Origin: Brachypterus glaber
Taxonomy: Eukaryota; Arthropoda; Insecta; Coleoptera; Kateretidae
Assembly (NCBI GenBank): GCA_958510825.1
Contig: OY294048.1
Coordinates: forward strand, 12,417,589 to 12,481,588
Length of the DNA stretch: 64,000 nt
Direction: 5' to 3'
The notes under the pieces are model-generated. The model searched no databases. It was not told the DNA's origin and saw only the letters and a program-made list of their open reading frames with translations. Below, one piece after another: positions 47,101-57,054 of this stretch (position 1 is its first letter; every line of letters starts with the position of its first letter). The position numbers and the translations under genes were made by a program.

Positions 47101-47857
47101 GCTCTGTATACATTTTTAACTCAAAACATAATATGTTTTGAGTTAAAAGAATTATATGTTTAACATATCATTCTTTAACAAGGTATCCATTTTTTTGTAA
47201 ACAGCGAAAATAAGGAATAAAATTAAATCTATTTGATTTTTTTTTACGATTTTTACCTTGATTTTTACTTTTATTTTAAAATAAATCTTTATGTATCTCG
47301 GAAACTAAGCATTTTTAGACACATGTTAAGATGTTTTCTTCAATTTTTTTAAAAACAAAAATGTCATCAAAATTTACTTATTAGTAACACCGAGTTTCGG
47401 ATTTATGGGCATTTGCCCCGTTATTACGGGGCATTTTAAAATGCTTAAACAGTCCAACGCTGATTTTGTGCCTCCCAGCCTTCCCGGCCTTAAGCCACTA
47501 CGGGCTAAGGGTGACGTTTTTCCGGTATGTGATGGAAGCGAACAGGCAAGGCGAAGTTATACATTTTATCTAACATAATTGCTATTTTCAAAAAATAAAA
47601 AAAAAATTAAATATTTGAAATATAAAAAATTAGCAAATATGATTTTTATAGTTATGATCGCGAGGAAAAATATTGGTCGACACTAGAAAGAAATCGCACT
47701 TTTCATGAAGTTGTGAAGCGAGAAAGAAAAACATTTTTTAAACAGCTTGTTGACCCAAAAACAAGAGACCTTTGATCTTTCAGTTTTCAGGAATGCGTTT
47801 CTGCGCACTATTATTCCAGCCGATTTCAGCGTATTAGAAAATAAATAAATAATTTAC
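47101..47857. other. Intronic, no gene seen
   Basis: AT-rich. 47395-47545 is GC-richer (CCCAGCCTTCCCGGCCTTAA) but has no convincing exon. Confidence 0.35.
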
Positions 47858-47906
47858 CTGCTTGAAATAGAGCGATACAGGAAAGTAAGATGACTAATTT
47901 TGCCAT
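47858..47906 (-). CDS. Ly6/three-finger protein, exon 1 (signal peptide)
   Basis: ATG (47906-47904) follows AATCAAA, a favourable insect start context, and 49 bases encode MAKLVILLSCIALFQA plus one base, then CAAGCAG|GTAAATT. Joined to exons 2 and 3 it gives 135 residues: signal peptide 1-19, Ly6 domain 20-108 with ten cysteines (22, 25, 30, 42, 55, 74, 89, 99, 102, 107) and a GPI tail. Such proteins sit on the outer face of the plasma membrane; insect relatives act in septate junctions or as ion-channel partners, but which type this is cannot be read from sequence alone. An in-frame ATG further upstream would spoil the signal peptide, so the start at 47906 is preferred. Confidence 0.82.
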
Positions 47907-48811
47907 TTTGATTTTGTTTTTGGTTGTTTTTTGGTCGTTAACAATAAACAAATGAAGCACTGCTCGAATCAAGTGGGATTCGACTGGTAATTTCAAGACT
48001 GGTGCCGCCAAGTTGAAAGTCGGATTAGTAGGAGTAGCATCACGTGGGTCTTCAAATGTGGGGATTGCAGGACCGTATTTTTATTGATTTGTTTACATGT
48101 GTTGCTTTCCTATTGTAGTTTGTTTCTCGGTAAAGTCGGGCGTTATTAAAAAACAAAAAAAAAATGAAATATTTATAATATTTTTGTTTATTTTACCTAT
48201 TTATTTTTTATTTTTTTTTCAAAAAAAAATTGTATTATTTTATTTTTATTTTTTTAATTAAGTGAAATATTTATGGTACTAGTGGGTAATATCGGTTTAC
48301 CCATGAGTGCCATACAAGGTTTTATCCAATAAATAGCTTAGGAATTCATATTTTTATTAAAAATTTTAATGACATTTACAAAAAAATAATTTGACAAGTG
48401 ACAGTTGCGTGGGTAAAATAAATAATTATCCACTCAATAAAGTAAAAGCCACGCGGGGGTTATTATTAAGTTTATCTATTTAAACCGACCGGGGGGGCCC
48501 ACCCAAGACTGTTTGGGTAAAAATTTAAATATTTAAAAAATAATAATAATGCATAAAATCATCATGATCATCGACGCTCAGAAAATACCCTTAGAGATCC
48601 AAAGAAATGTGGAAACTAAGCCTTCCAATGTATCCAAAATAGCATTTGTTATTTTTTTACTCGGGAATTATACCTTCAAGGGGCCTATTTTAACCATTCT
48701 TGTGCACAAAATCTAAAACAAAACATACCATCTATAGGCCCCCAACTATAGAAAAGCCTCATACAATAGTTTATACTTTTTTTAGATTTTAAGCTTTCAC
48801 GGCCATTAAGA
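47907..48811 (-). promoter_or_regulatory. Upstream region of the Ly6-like gene
   Basis: No TATA box at a clear position. 48023-48100 contains AATGTGGGGATTGCAGGACC followed by GTATTTTTATTGATTTGTTT, which is duplicated at about 49193-49258. The transcription start is not identified. 48480-48520 has a G/C run. Otherwise AT-rich. Confidence 0.35.
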
Positions 48812-48914
48812 TATAAAGAACTTTCACTTTCGGGTTTAGACCGTGTTAATGGATTTAGTGAAAAAGTGAAAATCCATTAACACGGTCTAAACCCGAAAGT
48901 GAAAGTTCTTTATA
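48812..48914. repeat. Perfect 45-bp hairpin
   Basis: 48812-48856 is repeated without mismatch in reverse complement at 48870-48914, around a 13-base loop. It includes GGGTTTAGACCGTGTTAATG. The flanks do not pair beyond the arms. It could be a young MITE fragment or a templated inversion. A transcribed copy would make an unusually perfect stem-loop. Confidence 0.85.
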
Positions 48915-49535
48915 GTTTATACTTTATTTATTTATAATCCCCCAAGAACGATAAGGGCACCAAAACGAGCACTGCCTTTTCCAAGTGGAAGTAGTAACAA
49001 CTGCAATAGGCATATAACCTAGGTTTAAAAGTTGATAATAGGGGGCCCCCAGAAATTATGCGGCTCAGGGCACACTGCACTGTTAATCCGGCTCTGCTAA
49101 TAGTGTAATCACAGACTCGCCACGAGTGAGACTCTACGGGCCCTGTGGGCTAAGCCCCTAGATTTTTTGTTGCGGCCCTGATTAGTAGAAGTAGTGAGTA
49201 CTCTAGTCTATTAATGTGGGGGTTACAGGACCGTATTTTTATTGATTTGTTTACATGTTTTTTAAGCAACTAGTCTACCGTCTAGTCTAGAGTCTAGACT
49301 GAAGGGCCTGGACAGTCTAAGCCCAGCAATCCACATTTGGGTCTAGGTCGAAAAGTCGTAGTTACATATACAGTGCGGTCCAAAAGTAAACCCCCCTCTA
49401 AACTTTTGAACTAGTTAAAATATCGAATTCAAACTTCTTGTAACAAGATTTGTAATCTTTTATACAATAAACGTTTATTATTATTATTTTTATTATATCG
49501 AATTCAGGCCAGGATCACTTAAATAAGACAAAATA
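48915..49535. other. Intergenic; duplicated promoter-proximal segment, no gene
   Basis: 49193-49258 repeats 48023-48100. 49270-49330 contains repeated AGTCTAG words (CTAGTCTACCGTCTAGTCTA). No coding sequence. Confidence 0.4.
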
Positions 49536-50105
49536 GTTATTTATATACCAAGGGACTAAACTGGCTGTTTTAGTCCCGCTGCTGAGCGCTGCTGAGCGAG
49601 CGTAGCGAGCGAGGAAAACAGAAATGCAAGGGACTAAAACAGCCAAGTTTAGTCCTGAGGTATATACGCTATTTTTTGCAGGACCAAACATAATTTAGGT
49701 AGGTAGATAAAATTAAAATTAAAAACCACGCGTCTAAAATCGGTTGTTTTATTTTCGTAATTTAATGAAGATGCCTGTAAATTGTGAAAAGTCAGTTTCA
49801 TGGCTATCGCGATTTGAATTGTTTTTCAATATGGTTGACACAAACGTCAAAAAAATGGACGAAGATGATAAATTTTAAGTAATGTATAAATTGTCAGAAC
49901 AATGTTATTTTTAAAGGTTTTCTTTGTTAAAATCAAATAAATTGGTTTGAATCTCAAATATATTACAAAACACCACCAAACCTAATTTTTGAACCAGCAA
50001 AGCACATAGTAAGTATAATATATTAATATTATCAAGGTTTCCGTGTTTTTTATTCCCTAGGGAGAAAAACGGCAAGTTTAGTCCCGAAAATGAAAGCGTA
50101 AAATT
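49536..50105 (+). repeat. Dispersed repeat, family C copy 2
   Basis: Direct-orientation copy of 43071-43790 without the TAA-flanked MITE, giving the empty site GGGACTAAAACAGCC (near 49630). It contains GCTGAGCGAGCGTAGCGAGC not seen in copy 1. Confidence 0.75.
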
Positions 50106-50119
50106 TTTTCGCATATATT

Positions 50120-51117
50120 TGATATTTTTAACCTTTAAAAATGTGTACAGGGAGGAGTTTTTTAATGGAAAAGGGAGAGTTTTTTAATGGAAAGGGATAG
50201 TGTAATACATCATTTTAGAACTCATAAAATTTTCTATTTGGCCATATACTTTTTAATTTTCTTAGACAATTTTTTGAGGGTTTAATATAGGGTTAAAAAT
50301 GGGAATTATCGTATTTTTTTATTAGTTTTTGATAAATTGTTAATTTCATGATTAAAACATGTAAATTATACCTTTAAAATAATTTTAAATAATATAAATA
50401 AAAATTTCCAAAAATATCTCAAAAAACGCATTTTTTAATTTAGTTTAGTTTATTCGTTTATAGTCGGTCAAAGACCTCTGTACAGAGGTAGTTTATACCG
50501 TATTACACTGATTATTAAAAAAAATACTGCTGCCAACAAAATAATACTTTACCTAAAATCAAATACGAAAAAAATTTTCAAAAAAAAGTTTTTCAAAAAA
50601 CAATATTTTTGAAAAAAATTGTTTTTACCCCCATTTTACCCCCTTACCCCAATCCGATTTTTACCAAAAACAATCCCAGCCTAGAACTTTGGATAATCAA
50701 CCTGTGGTCCAAATTTGAAGTCTTTAGCCAGAAGCGTTCTTAAGTTATCGTGTTCACAAATTTCCCAGACACACAGACAATTTTTTTTTTATGGAAATCA
50801 TATGGATATAAAACGTCCAGAAACGTAAAAAAAGCAATAAAAATTTTTTTTACTAACGGAAGACTTCCCTTGGGGAAAGTAAAACTTAAATTAATACAAA
50901 TATAATAATATAATGGAAGACTTAAAAAAATGCAAAATTAACACCTTTAACGCACTCACACTAGTTAACTCGCAGGTTGGCTCTTTTCCGCTTACCCGAG
51001 TTAACTCTGGCGACTTATATTTTGCCGAATTGGTGAATTTTTTTTTTAATTAAAAAACACGCGGTCAAATAAAGAATTTTATTTTCGTTAAAATGATGTA
51101 ACATACGACCCCCACGC
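50120..51117. repeat. Foldback family A fragment and inverted family B copy
   Basis: 50120-50450 matches the left part of family A (GGGAGAGTTTTTTAATGGAA, TTCTATTTGGCCATATACTT). 50580-50850 is the inverted copy of 42480-42700. 50962-51010 has the small palindrome AGTTAACTCGCAGG…CCCGAGTTAACT. The right edge of the family A copy reappears after the nested palindromes near 52650-52850. Confidence 0.5.
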
Positions 51118-52641
51118 TGTTCTAGAAGAACTTTTAAATGACATGACAACTTCCATTTTTTTTTTTCTTTTTGGAATTTGTTACATGAGCTCTAATTAAA
51201 AAAAATAAGACCAACATTTTAAAAATCGTTAGAGCCGTTGTGTTTTTTAGAAAATATCTCTGATATTTCATGCTAACATATTCGGTTTGCCCTCGATATC
51301 TCGGATTTTGACCAAACTTGGCATAGTGGTACCATTATGGTACCTAAGCACTCCATCAAAATTTTTTTCAAAACGGTCCATCCGTTCACGATACCGGGTG
51401 TCCCAGCATCCAGGTTCTTGACAAGTTATATCTCCGTTATTTGAAAAGCTAATTTTTTTGTAAAAAATTGCGTTAAATGGGAGCCAAAAAATATTTAATT
51501 GACTTATTCAACACCCCCCCCCCCCCGCTTCATTGCTTACTCACTCCCTTGTAACCACCCCACCCTCTGATTTTCAAATAACACCTCCCACCCTCATATT
51601 TATCTAAGAATATGAAATTACATTTCATTTTGAATTAAACCATGTATTATAAATAGTATCTTATTCTTTTAAGGGGCTTCCAATAAAAATTATTATTTAG
51701 TAATAATAATGTCCCACCAGGTTTTAGACGGCCTATATCTCCGTTATTTAAAAATATAAAAAAGTTAAAAAAAAAATAAAATTAAATTGGAGTCTAAGTA
51801 GAATTTACTGACATATGCAAAACTACTCCTTATTAACCCACCCTCTTGGAACCACCTCCAACTAGTTTTTTAAATAGCACTTCCCTATTTTACTAAAGAA
51901 TATAAAAGCACATTTTATTTTAAATTTAACCAGAAAATTTTCCAAAAACTTACGTTAAATTGTACCCAAAAGAAAATTGATTAATATATTCAAAACCAAC
52001 TCATAACAACCCAGTCTCCTGGAACTACCCGCAATTTTGTTTTAAATACCACCCTTCTATTAATAAATAATAATTGTTATTTAGAGCCCCTTAAAATCTA
52101 AAATAGCACTCATAATAAATGGTTGAATTCAGAGCCCCTTAAAATCTAAAATACCACTCATAATAAATGGTTGAATTCAGAATAAAGTCCACTCTCATAG
52201 TCTTTAATAAGAATTGGGGGGTGCTATTTGAAAAATAGAAGTTGGGGTAGTTTCAAGGAAGTGGGTAAGCAAGGGGTGGTTTTGAATAAGTCAGTAAAAT
52301 CTTATTTGGCTTTGATTTAATGCTATTTTTTGCAAATTTTAATACCTTTTCAAATAACGGAGATAAGCTATTTTAAGAACTTGGTGGGACACCCAGTATA
52401 GTGAACGGATGGACCGTTTTGAAAAAAATTTGGATGGAGTGCTTAGGTACCATAGTGGTACCACTATGCCAAGTTTGGTCAAAATCCGAGATATCGAGGG
52501 AAAACCGAGTATGTAAGCGTGAATATCAGAGATATTTTCTATTTTGGTCTTATTTTTTTAACTAGAGCTCATATAACAAATTCCAAAAAGAAAAAAAAAA
52601 TGGAAGTTGTCATGTCATTTAAAAGTTCTTCTAGAACACCG
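51118..52641. repeat. Long palindrome (outer), with family D element at its centre
   Basis: TTCTAGAAGAACTTTTAAAT at the left pairs with ATTTAAAAGTTCTTCTAGAA at the right, and pairing continues inward through GGTACCATAATGGTACCACT to ATCCGTTCACGA / GTGAACGGAT, where the family D element begins. Outer arms are about 270 and 245 bp. Confidence 0.75.
51394..52396. mobile_element. TA-flanked foldback MITE, family D copy 2
   Basis: CCGGGTGTCCCAGCATCCAG at the left, CACCCAG at the right, TA outside both (51392-51393, 52397-52398). The interior follows 44845-45820, including the internal GGTTTTAGACGGCCTATATC. A 49-bp segment is directly repeated near 52080-52180 (GAGCCCCTTAAAATCTAAAA). It sits exactly at the symmetric centre of the outer palindrome. 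Confidence 0.75.
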
Positions 52642-53117
52642 TGCCCCCTCTTCATTTAAGAGCATTCCCATCTATGCCCCCTGACCACATGTTAAAGGCT
52701 AAAAATATTATTATTATTATATTCCAAAAGACAGTTTAAGTTGTCTTATTTTTAAATACACTTAAAAGTCTTTTAAATTAATTAAATTTAAAGAAGTTGA
52801 TATCTCGAATCATTCAAAAGTTAAGGGCAGGGGTGACTTTTGGACAGAACTGAATGCATATAAAAACAAAAAGCCATGGGTTCGAACCCCGAGTAGTTTA
52901 TCAAGAGCATCACTACGTTTTTACTGCGCCACAAACGCGATTTACTATACAGTGAAATATAGATTTAAAAAAAACTACATATTTTATTTATTTTATTTAT
53001 GTATTTATTAGTATCTTACAGAGTCATTTGGACTTTTTTTTTCAAAAAAAAAAAACATTAGTTTGAAAGTTAGATTTTTATATCATTTTATTGTAAATTC
53101 TTTCATTTATTATATTC
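52642..53117. other. Intergenic repeat remnants
   Basis: 52650-52850 contains the right edge of a family A copy (GTTGATATCTCGAATCATTC, CAAAAGTTAAGGGCAGGGG). 52874-52935 has a tRNA-like segment listed separately. No gene. Confidence 0.4.
52874..52935 (-). repeat. tRNA-like segment, possible SINE head
   Basis: On the minus strand GTGGCGCAGT (A-box-like, near 52930) precedes GGGGTTCGAACCC (B box, 52890-52878) at about tRNA spacing. The stems do not form a complete cloverleaf, so it is more likely a SINE or tRNA relic than a working tRNA gene. Confidence 0.35.
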
Positions 53118-53396
53118 ATTAATCGGAATAAATTCAGTTATGACTCATCAACGTTGAAAATAAACACAGAAACATAGGCTTACGGAATAATTTTGCCGAA
53201 TTATGAGGGAAATTTTTATAAAGGTCACTAAATCGAAACATTTGACGACTAATTTGTTACACACAACAATATTGAATATACAAATTAACTATAAATATGT
53301 AAATATATCGGTCTTTTTCGAAGAAAATAAAAAACCTCGCGTCAACGATAGAATCGACGCGGCGCCTATGCGAGCACTGGAAATTCGCCGATGACT
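53118..53396 (+). repeat. 300-bp dispersed repeat, copy 2
   Basis: Reverse complement of 17263-17562, from AATCGGAATAAATTCAG to GAAATTCGCCGATGACTG. The open frame 53203-53394 lies across it. The corresponding frame in copy 1 is broken, so it is not a conserved protein. Confidence 0.6.
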
Positions 53397-53603
53397 GATT
53401 ATATTATTAAGAAAATCTGACCTTTATTTCTATTTTTTTTAATCTTGTAGTAGCGCCTTCGCCATATTTTTAAAGATTTTTTTAATTTTTACCTTTATTT
53501 TAAACAAAAAACAAATAATTTTTGTTTTTTATTACTAGCATATATAATAAGAACAAAACTTGATTTAAAGTTTTTTATCTCAGTTCACAAAAATAAAAAT
53601 TTC

Positions 53604-53822
53604 GGGGCACAAGTTTATGATACTAGACAAGCAAATTCTCAATATTTACCTTTTTTTAAAACATCTTTTACGCAAAGAAATGTTTTCTATTTTGCACCAA
53701 AATTCTATAATTTTCTTCCACGAGAAATAACACAAATTTTACATTATAAAAAATTTAGAAAAGACGCTAAAAATTATATTACTGCTAATTTACATACGTT
53801 TTTAAGAGTTATTTTGCAGTAA
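53604..53822 (+). pseudogene. Non-LTR retrotransposon reverse transcriptase, C-terminal end
   Basis: The 72 codons before the stop at 53820-53822 read VYDTRQANSQYL, FYFAPKFYNFLPREIT and FRKDAKNYI, the usual C-terminus of Jockey-type LINE ORF2 (Y-x-TR motif, then W/FYN-x-LP and a basic helix). The upstream part is not recognisable, so it is 5'-truncated. Confidence 0.65.
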
Positions 53823-54385
53823 AAGTTACTATTTATATAAATTTGCTTACCCTCCCACTTACCCCTTTTTCCATTTTCTAAATCGATGTGTACATTTTCC
53901 TCCTAAATTTCTTTTTTATTTTTAACTTTTTTGGATTTTTACTTTTGCACACATTTAAAATTTCCTGAGCACATACTCATATTTTTGTTTTGTTTTTTGT
54001 TTTATATAAGTATATAATTGTAGCGATGAAAATATATTTTTTACACAATGTGATACAATTTTTAAGCTTGAGTGGTCTGTTTCACACACAAATCCTAGAT
54101 TTAGGTGAACAGGCTAAAAATATTATATATTATATAACAAGAAAGTCAAAAATCATATACTTGAGTTTATTTATTTCTTTTTTTTTTACTTATTTGTTAC
54201 TATTATTTGTTACTTGATTGTTAATTATTTTTTTTAATTAATATGTATATTTTTTTAATATTATATTAGTATCAATTTTCTTTTTATCTCATGTTTAAAT
54301 AATCTGTGAACTTATAAATATTAAAAATTATGTATTGTGTAATTTTTGAGGTTCTTAATAAAATTGAATTGAAAAAATTGAATTG
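53823..54385 (+). mobile_element. 3' untranslated region and tail of the LINE copy
   Basis: AT-rich sequence after the stop, ending AATAAAATTGAATTGAAAAA and a second TTGAATTG (54357-54385), a short-repeat tail such as many LINEs carry. The open frame 53990-54217 lies in it and is probably not a gene. Confidence 0.5.
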
Positions 54386-54973
54386 TTTATTTAAAAGACA
54401 AAATTAAAATTTTACTGTTTTTGCCTTTTTGGCCTATAACTCAGAAACCAGCAGTCAGATTAAAGTGTGTCAATGGAAGCTTGATCAGATAGATGAAATC
54501 TACATCATACTAAAAATTCAGAATTTTTAAGGGAAAGCCAGTTTCCATAAGAAACGTCTGTTTGTTTCATGGATTAAGGGTCTATTTACCTTCAAATTTT
54601 AAAAATATTTTGTTTTTATATTATTATTATATTATTATATTATATATAAATATATAATAAATACCTAAAAAAAATCACAATACACAAAAAATGACAGTTT
54701 CAAATCGAGTTTAATGTCGCAAAATTGTTTATTTGCGGTTTTAAACCCTACCCAATAAACCAAAAATCTAAACTCCCTGAATTATTTCCAGGTAAAGCCT
54801 CTTTTATTAACTCTCAAGTATAACAGCTGTTTTATGATGATTAATCATAATCATTAACAATTATTAAGATACGTCTCTGCATTCTATTTTTTATACAACC
54901 AACTATTTTTCGTTTCTATTAATAAAACTGAAGATGGTCGATAGCTATGTGACTTTCACGTCTCGTCAGTTTT
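54386..54973. other. Intergenic, no gene seen
   Basis: AT-rich with an ATT microsatellite near 54615-54660. Nothing else recognised. Confidence 0.35.
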
Positions 54974-55202
54974 AAGGGGTCATCCGTTAATTACGTATCG
55001 CTATTTTTGATAGTTTTTTACCCCTTTTTCCTCATCACGCTTCGTCACCCCAAATTAATTAGGTCACTATATTACTTACCCCTCCCCCCCCCCCGTTCAA
55101 TAAAAAAATATTATTTTTGCTTTTTAAACAGATTATTATAATAATAATTTTTCATTAAATTAAAAAATGTCACGTCACTGTGGGTTCATATCACCCTGCC
55201 CC
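54974..55202. repeat. Short repeat beginning AAGGGGTCATCCGTTAATTA
   Basis: Starts AAGGGGTCATCCGTTAATTA and ends TCACCCTGCCCC, with ACGTATCGC near the left and GTCACGTCAC near the right. The GGGGTCATCC…ATTACGT… opening is one I have seen in insect repeats. A poly-C run sits near 55080-55100. Confidence 0.35.
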
Positions 55203-55219
55203 TTGGCTTATCCAAAAAA

Positions 55220-55951
55220 TTGACTTTCGCTTTCCTAAAGTCAAGTGGGCTGAAGTCGGAGACCGATGGATTCATTCTTGCTTGTCAAGATGGCGTTTTT
55301 AATAAATTGGTTTACCGCAGTCGCGTTATGGGTATACAGGTACCTGATATTAACTGCAGGGCCTGTCGGAAAGAGCCAGAGACCATCATGCATTTGTTAT
55401 CTGCATGTTCAACATATGCGGTCTCGGCATATATCCGTAGACATAACGCGGCCTTACGAGTGCTGTATTTCTTTCTTAGGCACTCGTATGGGTTAGACGA
55501 AACGCCAGTGCCGCCCTATGCTCCAGCCGATATTGAGTCGGTGGTGGAGAATAATGATTGTCGCATTTATTGGAACTATCCATTCCCCACCCTAAGGAAA
55601 ATACTTGCCAATAAACCAGATCTTGTTCTCCTCGATTATAAATCCAAATTAATGTTCGTTATCGAATTTTTGGCTCCAGCTGAGAAAAACATTGTTTTGA
55701 AGGAGGAGAACAAACGGACAAAATATCAGGATCTAGTATTTCAGCTCCACATACTGTATTCAGGCCACTCTATAGAACTGGTGGTGCTAATTATTGGATC
55801 CCTCGGTGGTACAAACGGTAGCTTTCTCTCTGCTTTGAAGACCATACCGGCATGTCGCGATTCGGCTGAATTTTTAACAGGTCGCATGCAGAAAGCAGTT
55901 ATCGTTGGGTTCTTAAATCTGCTCAGTGCACATGGAAATCGATCCCAGTAG
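55220..55951 (+). pseudogene. C-terminus of an R2-type (restriction-like endonuclease) non-LTR retrotransposon
   Basis: An open frame of 243 codons. Residues from about SSGLKSETDGFIL onward match the region after the reverse transcriptase in R2-clade elements: a CCHC knuckle CRAC…H…C (Cys46, Cys49, His58, Cys63), then the restriction-like endonuclease core with NKPDLVLLD (Pro133-Asp134, Asp139) and FVIEF (Glu149) and basic residues at 161-168. In full-length relatives this domain nicks the target DNA for target-primed reverse transcription. The reverse transcriptase is absent, so this is a 5'-truncated copy. The first seven codons are probably flanking sequence. The frame is uninterrupted, which suggests a fairly recent insertion. 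A 3'UTR follows, ending at AATAATAATAA. Confidence 0.85.
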
Positions 55952-56056
55952 CGGCTTACTCCATGGACGTGGAGAGCAGCTTTTTCCCAGCTCTTCGTCT
56001 CGTAGGTTTCGGAACGCGAGGTGACCTGACTGGTTTTATTTCAATAATAATAATAA
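55952..56056 (+). mobile_element. 3'UTR of the R2-type element
   Basis: GC-richer than its right flank and ending in CAATAATAATAATAAGC, a trinucleotide tail that marks the likely 3' end of the retrotransposon. Confidence 0.5.
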
Positions 56057-57054
56057 GCTTTATTGGAAAATAGGAACCCCTTATATAGAAAAAAATAGCT
56101 AATAATTTACATTACACATTAAATATAAACTATACAGGGTGATTTAATAGTCCGTTTACAAACGTTGGCAACAAGAAGTAGATTTATTATTATAAATGTT
56201 CATATAAACATAGGTCCTATCTTTCTCTGTTCAGAAGTTTTAGCGTTTTTAAAAATTTTAAGTTGAAAAAACGTAGTAGACATGATTTAGCAAAACAAAA
56301 TTTAGCAATTATTACCTTTTGGTAACATACCTGTATGAAAAATTTTAAGTCTCTTGCTTAGAGCATTCTAAGTTATCGGGCCCACAAGATTTTCGGGACA
56401 GACCGATCGACCCACAATTTTTTTTTGTTTGAAATTGATTTATATCGACATGAAACGTAACAAAACGCAACAATACGCAAAAAAATTAAAAATTTTTGCA
56501 CGGATACAAGGATTTCTGAAAATTTGAAAATTTTCAAAATGGGAAAGCAAAATAGTCTGGTTAATAGAAAAAGTCTATTTTTTTTCTGGTAAAATACAAT
56601 TTCCTAAGTCTAGGTAATTAAAATTCTAGTAAAATTTTAAATTTGCGAAATTTAATTAACATTCAAGATCTTCACAATGTTTTATGAGATAAAACTCAGG
56701 CTAAAATTATCAACACCAAATTACCTTTTATCCTACAGACCCCTTCTTTTTTTTGTTTTTAATTCAAAGGAGCATTGTTTCCTTAAGGGTTAAACCCATA
56801 AATAATACTGCTGCAGCAAAATAATAATTTCCTGTACCCTGTAGAATATACAGTGTATATGTAGAACATGTCTCGAAGGTATGTAATGCTACGCATTTCA
56901 TTATACACTATAGCTATTCACAGTAAATCTTTTACTGTAAATGGTATAGGTATTCCATTTTCAAGAATACTTTTAAAAACAATAGGGATCTTCCCCTCAT
57001 AGAACTTGACTTTTGCTTTAAATTTCAAGTTGATCGGATAATTCGTTAAATATA
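56057..57054. other. Intergenic; dispersed repeat fragments, no gene
   Basis: 56350-56540 resembles families around 42480 and 24440-24550 (GGGACAGACCGATCGACCCA, AAATTTTCAAAATGGGAAAG). 56850-56950 has imperfect inverted GTAATGCTACGCATT words. No coding signal. Confidence 0.35.

Larger units (their letters stand above)
26902..47857 (-). other. Intron 1 of the Ly6-like gene (about 21 kb, repeat-filled)
   Basis: The interval is inferred because the exon 1 donor (CAAGCAG|GTAAATT) and exon 2 acceptor are on the same strand, in matching phase, and joining them produces a canonical signal peptide. No other exon candidate is visible between them. Most identified elements of the window lie here. Confidence 0.6.

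Noticed and set aside
52874..52935. tRNA gene
   Set aside because: Box A/B-like words exist, but no complete cloverleaf or acceptor stem can be drawn; kept only as a possible SINE relic.
55266..55496. Second frame of 76 codons
   Set aside because: It is a shadow of the R2-type endonuclease frame.
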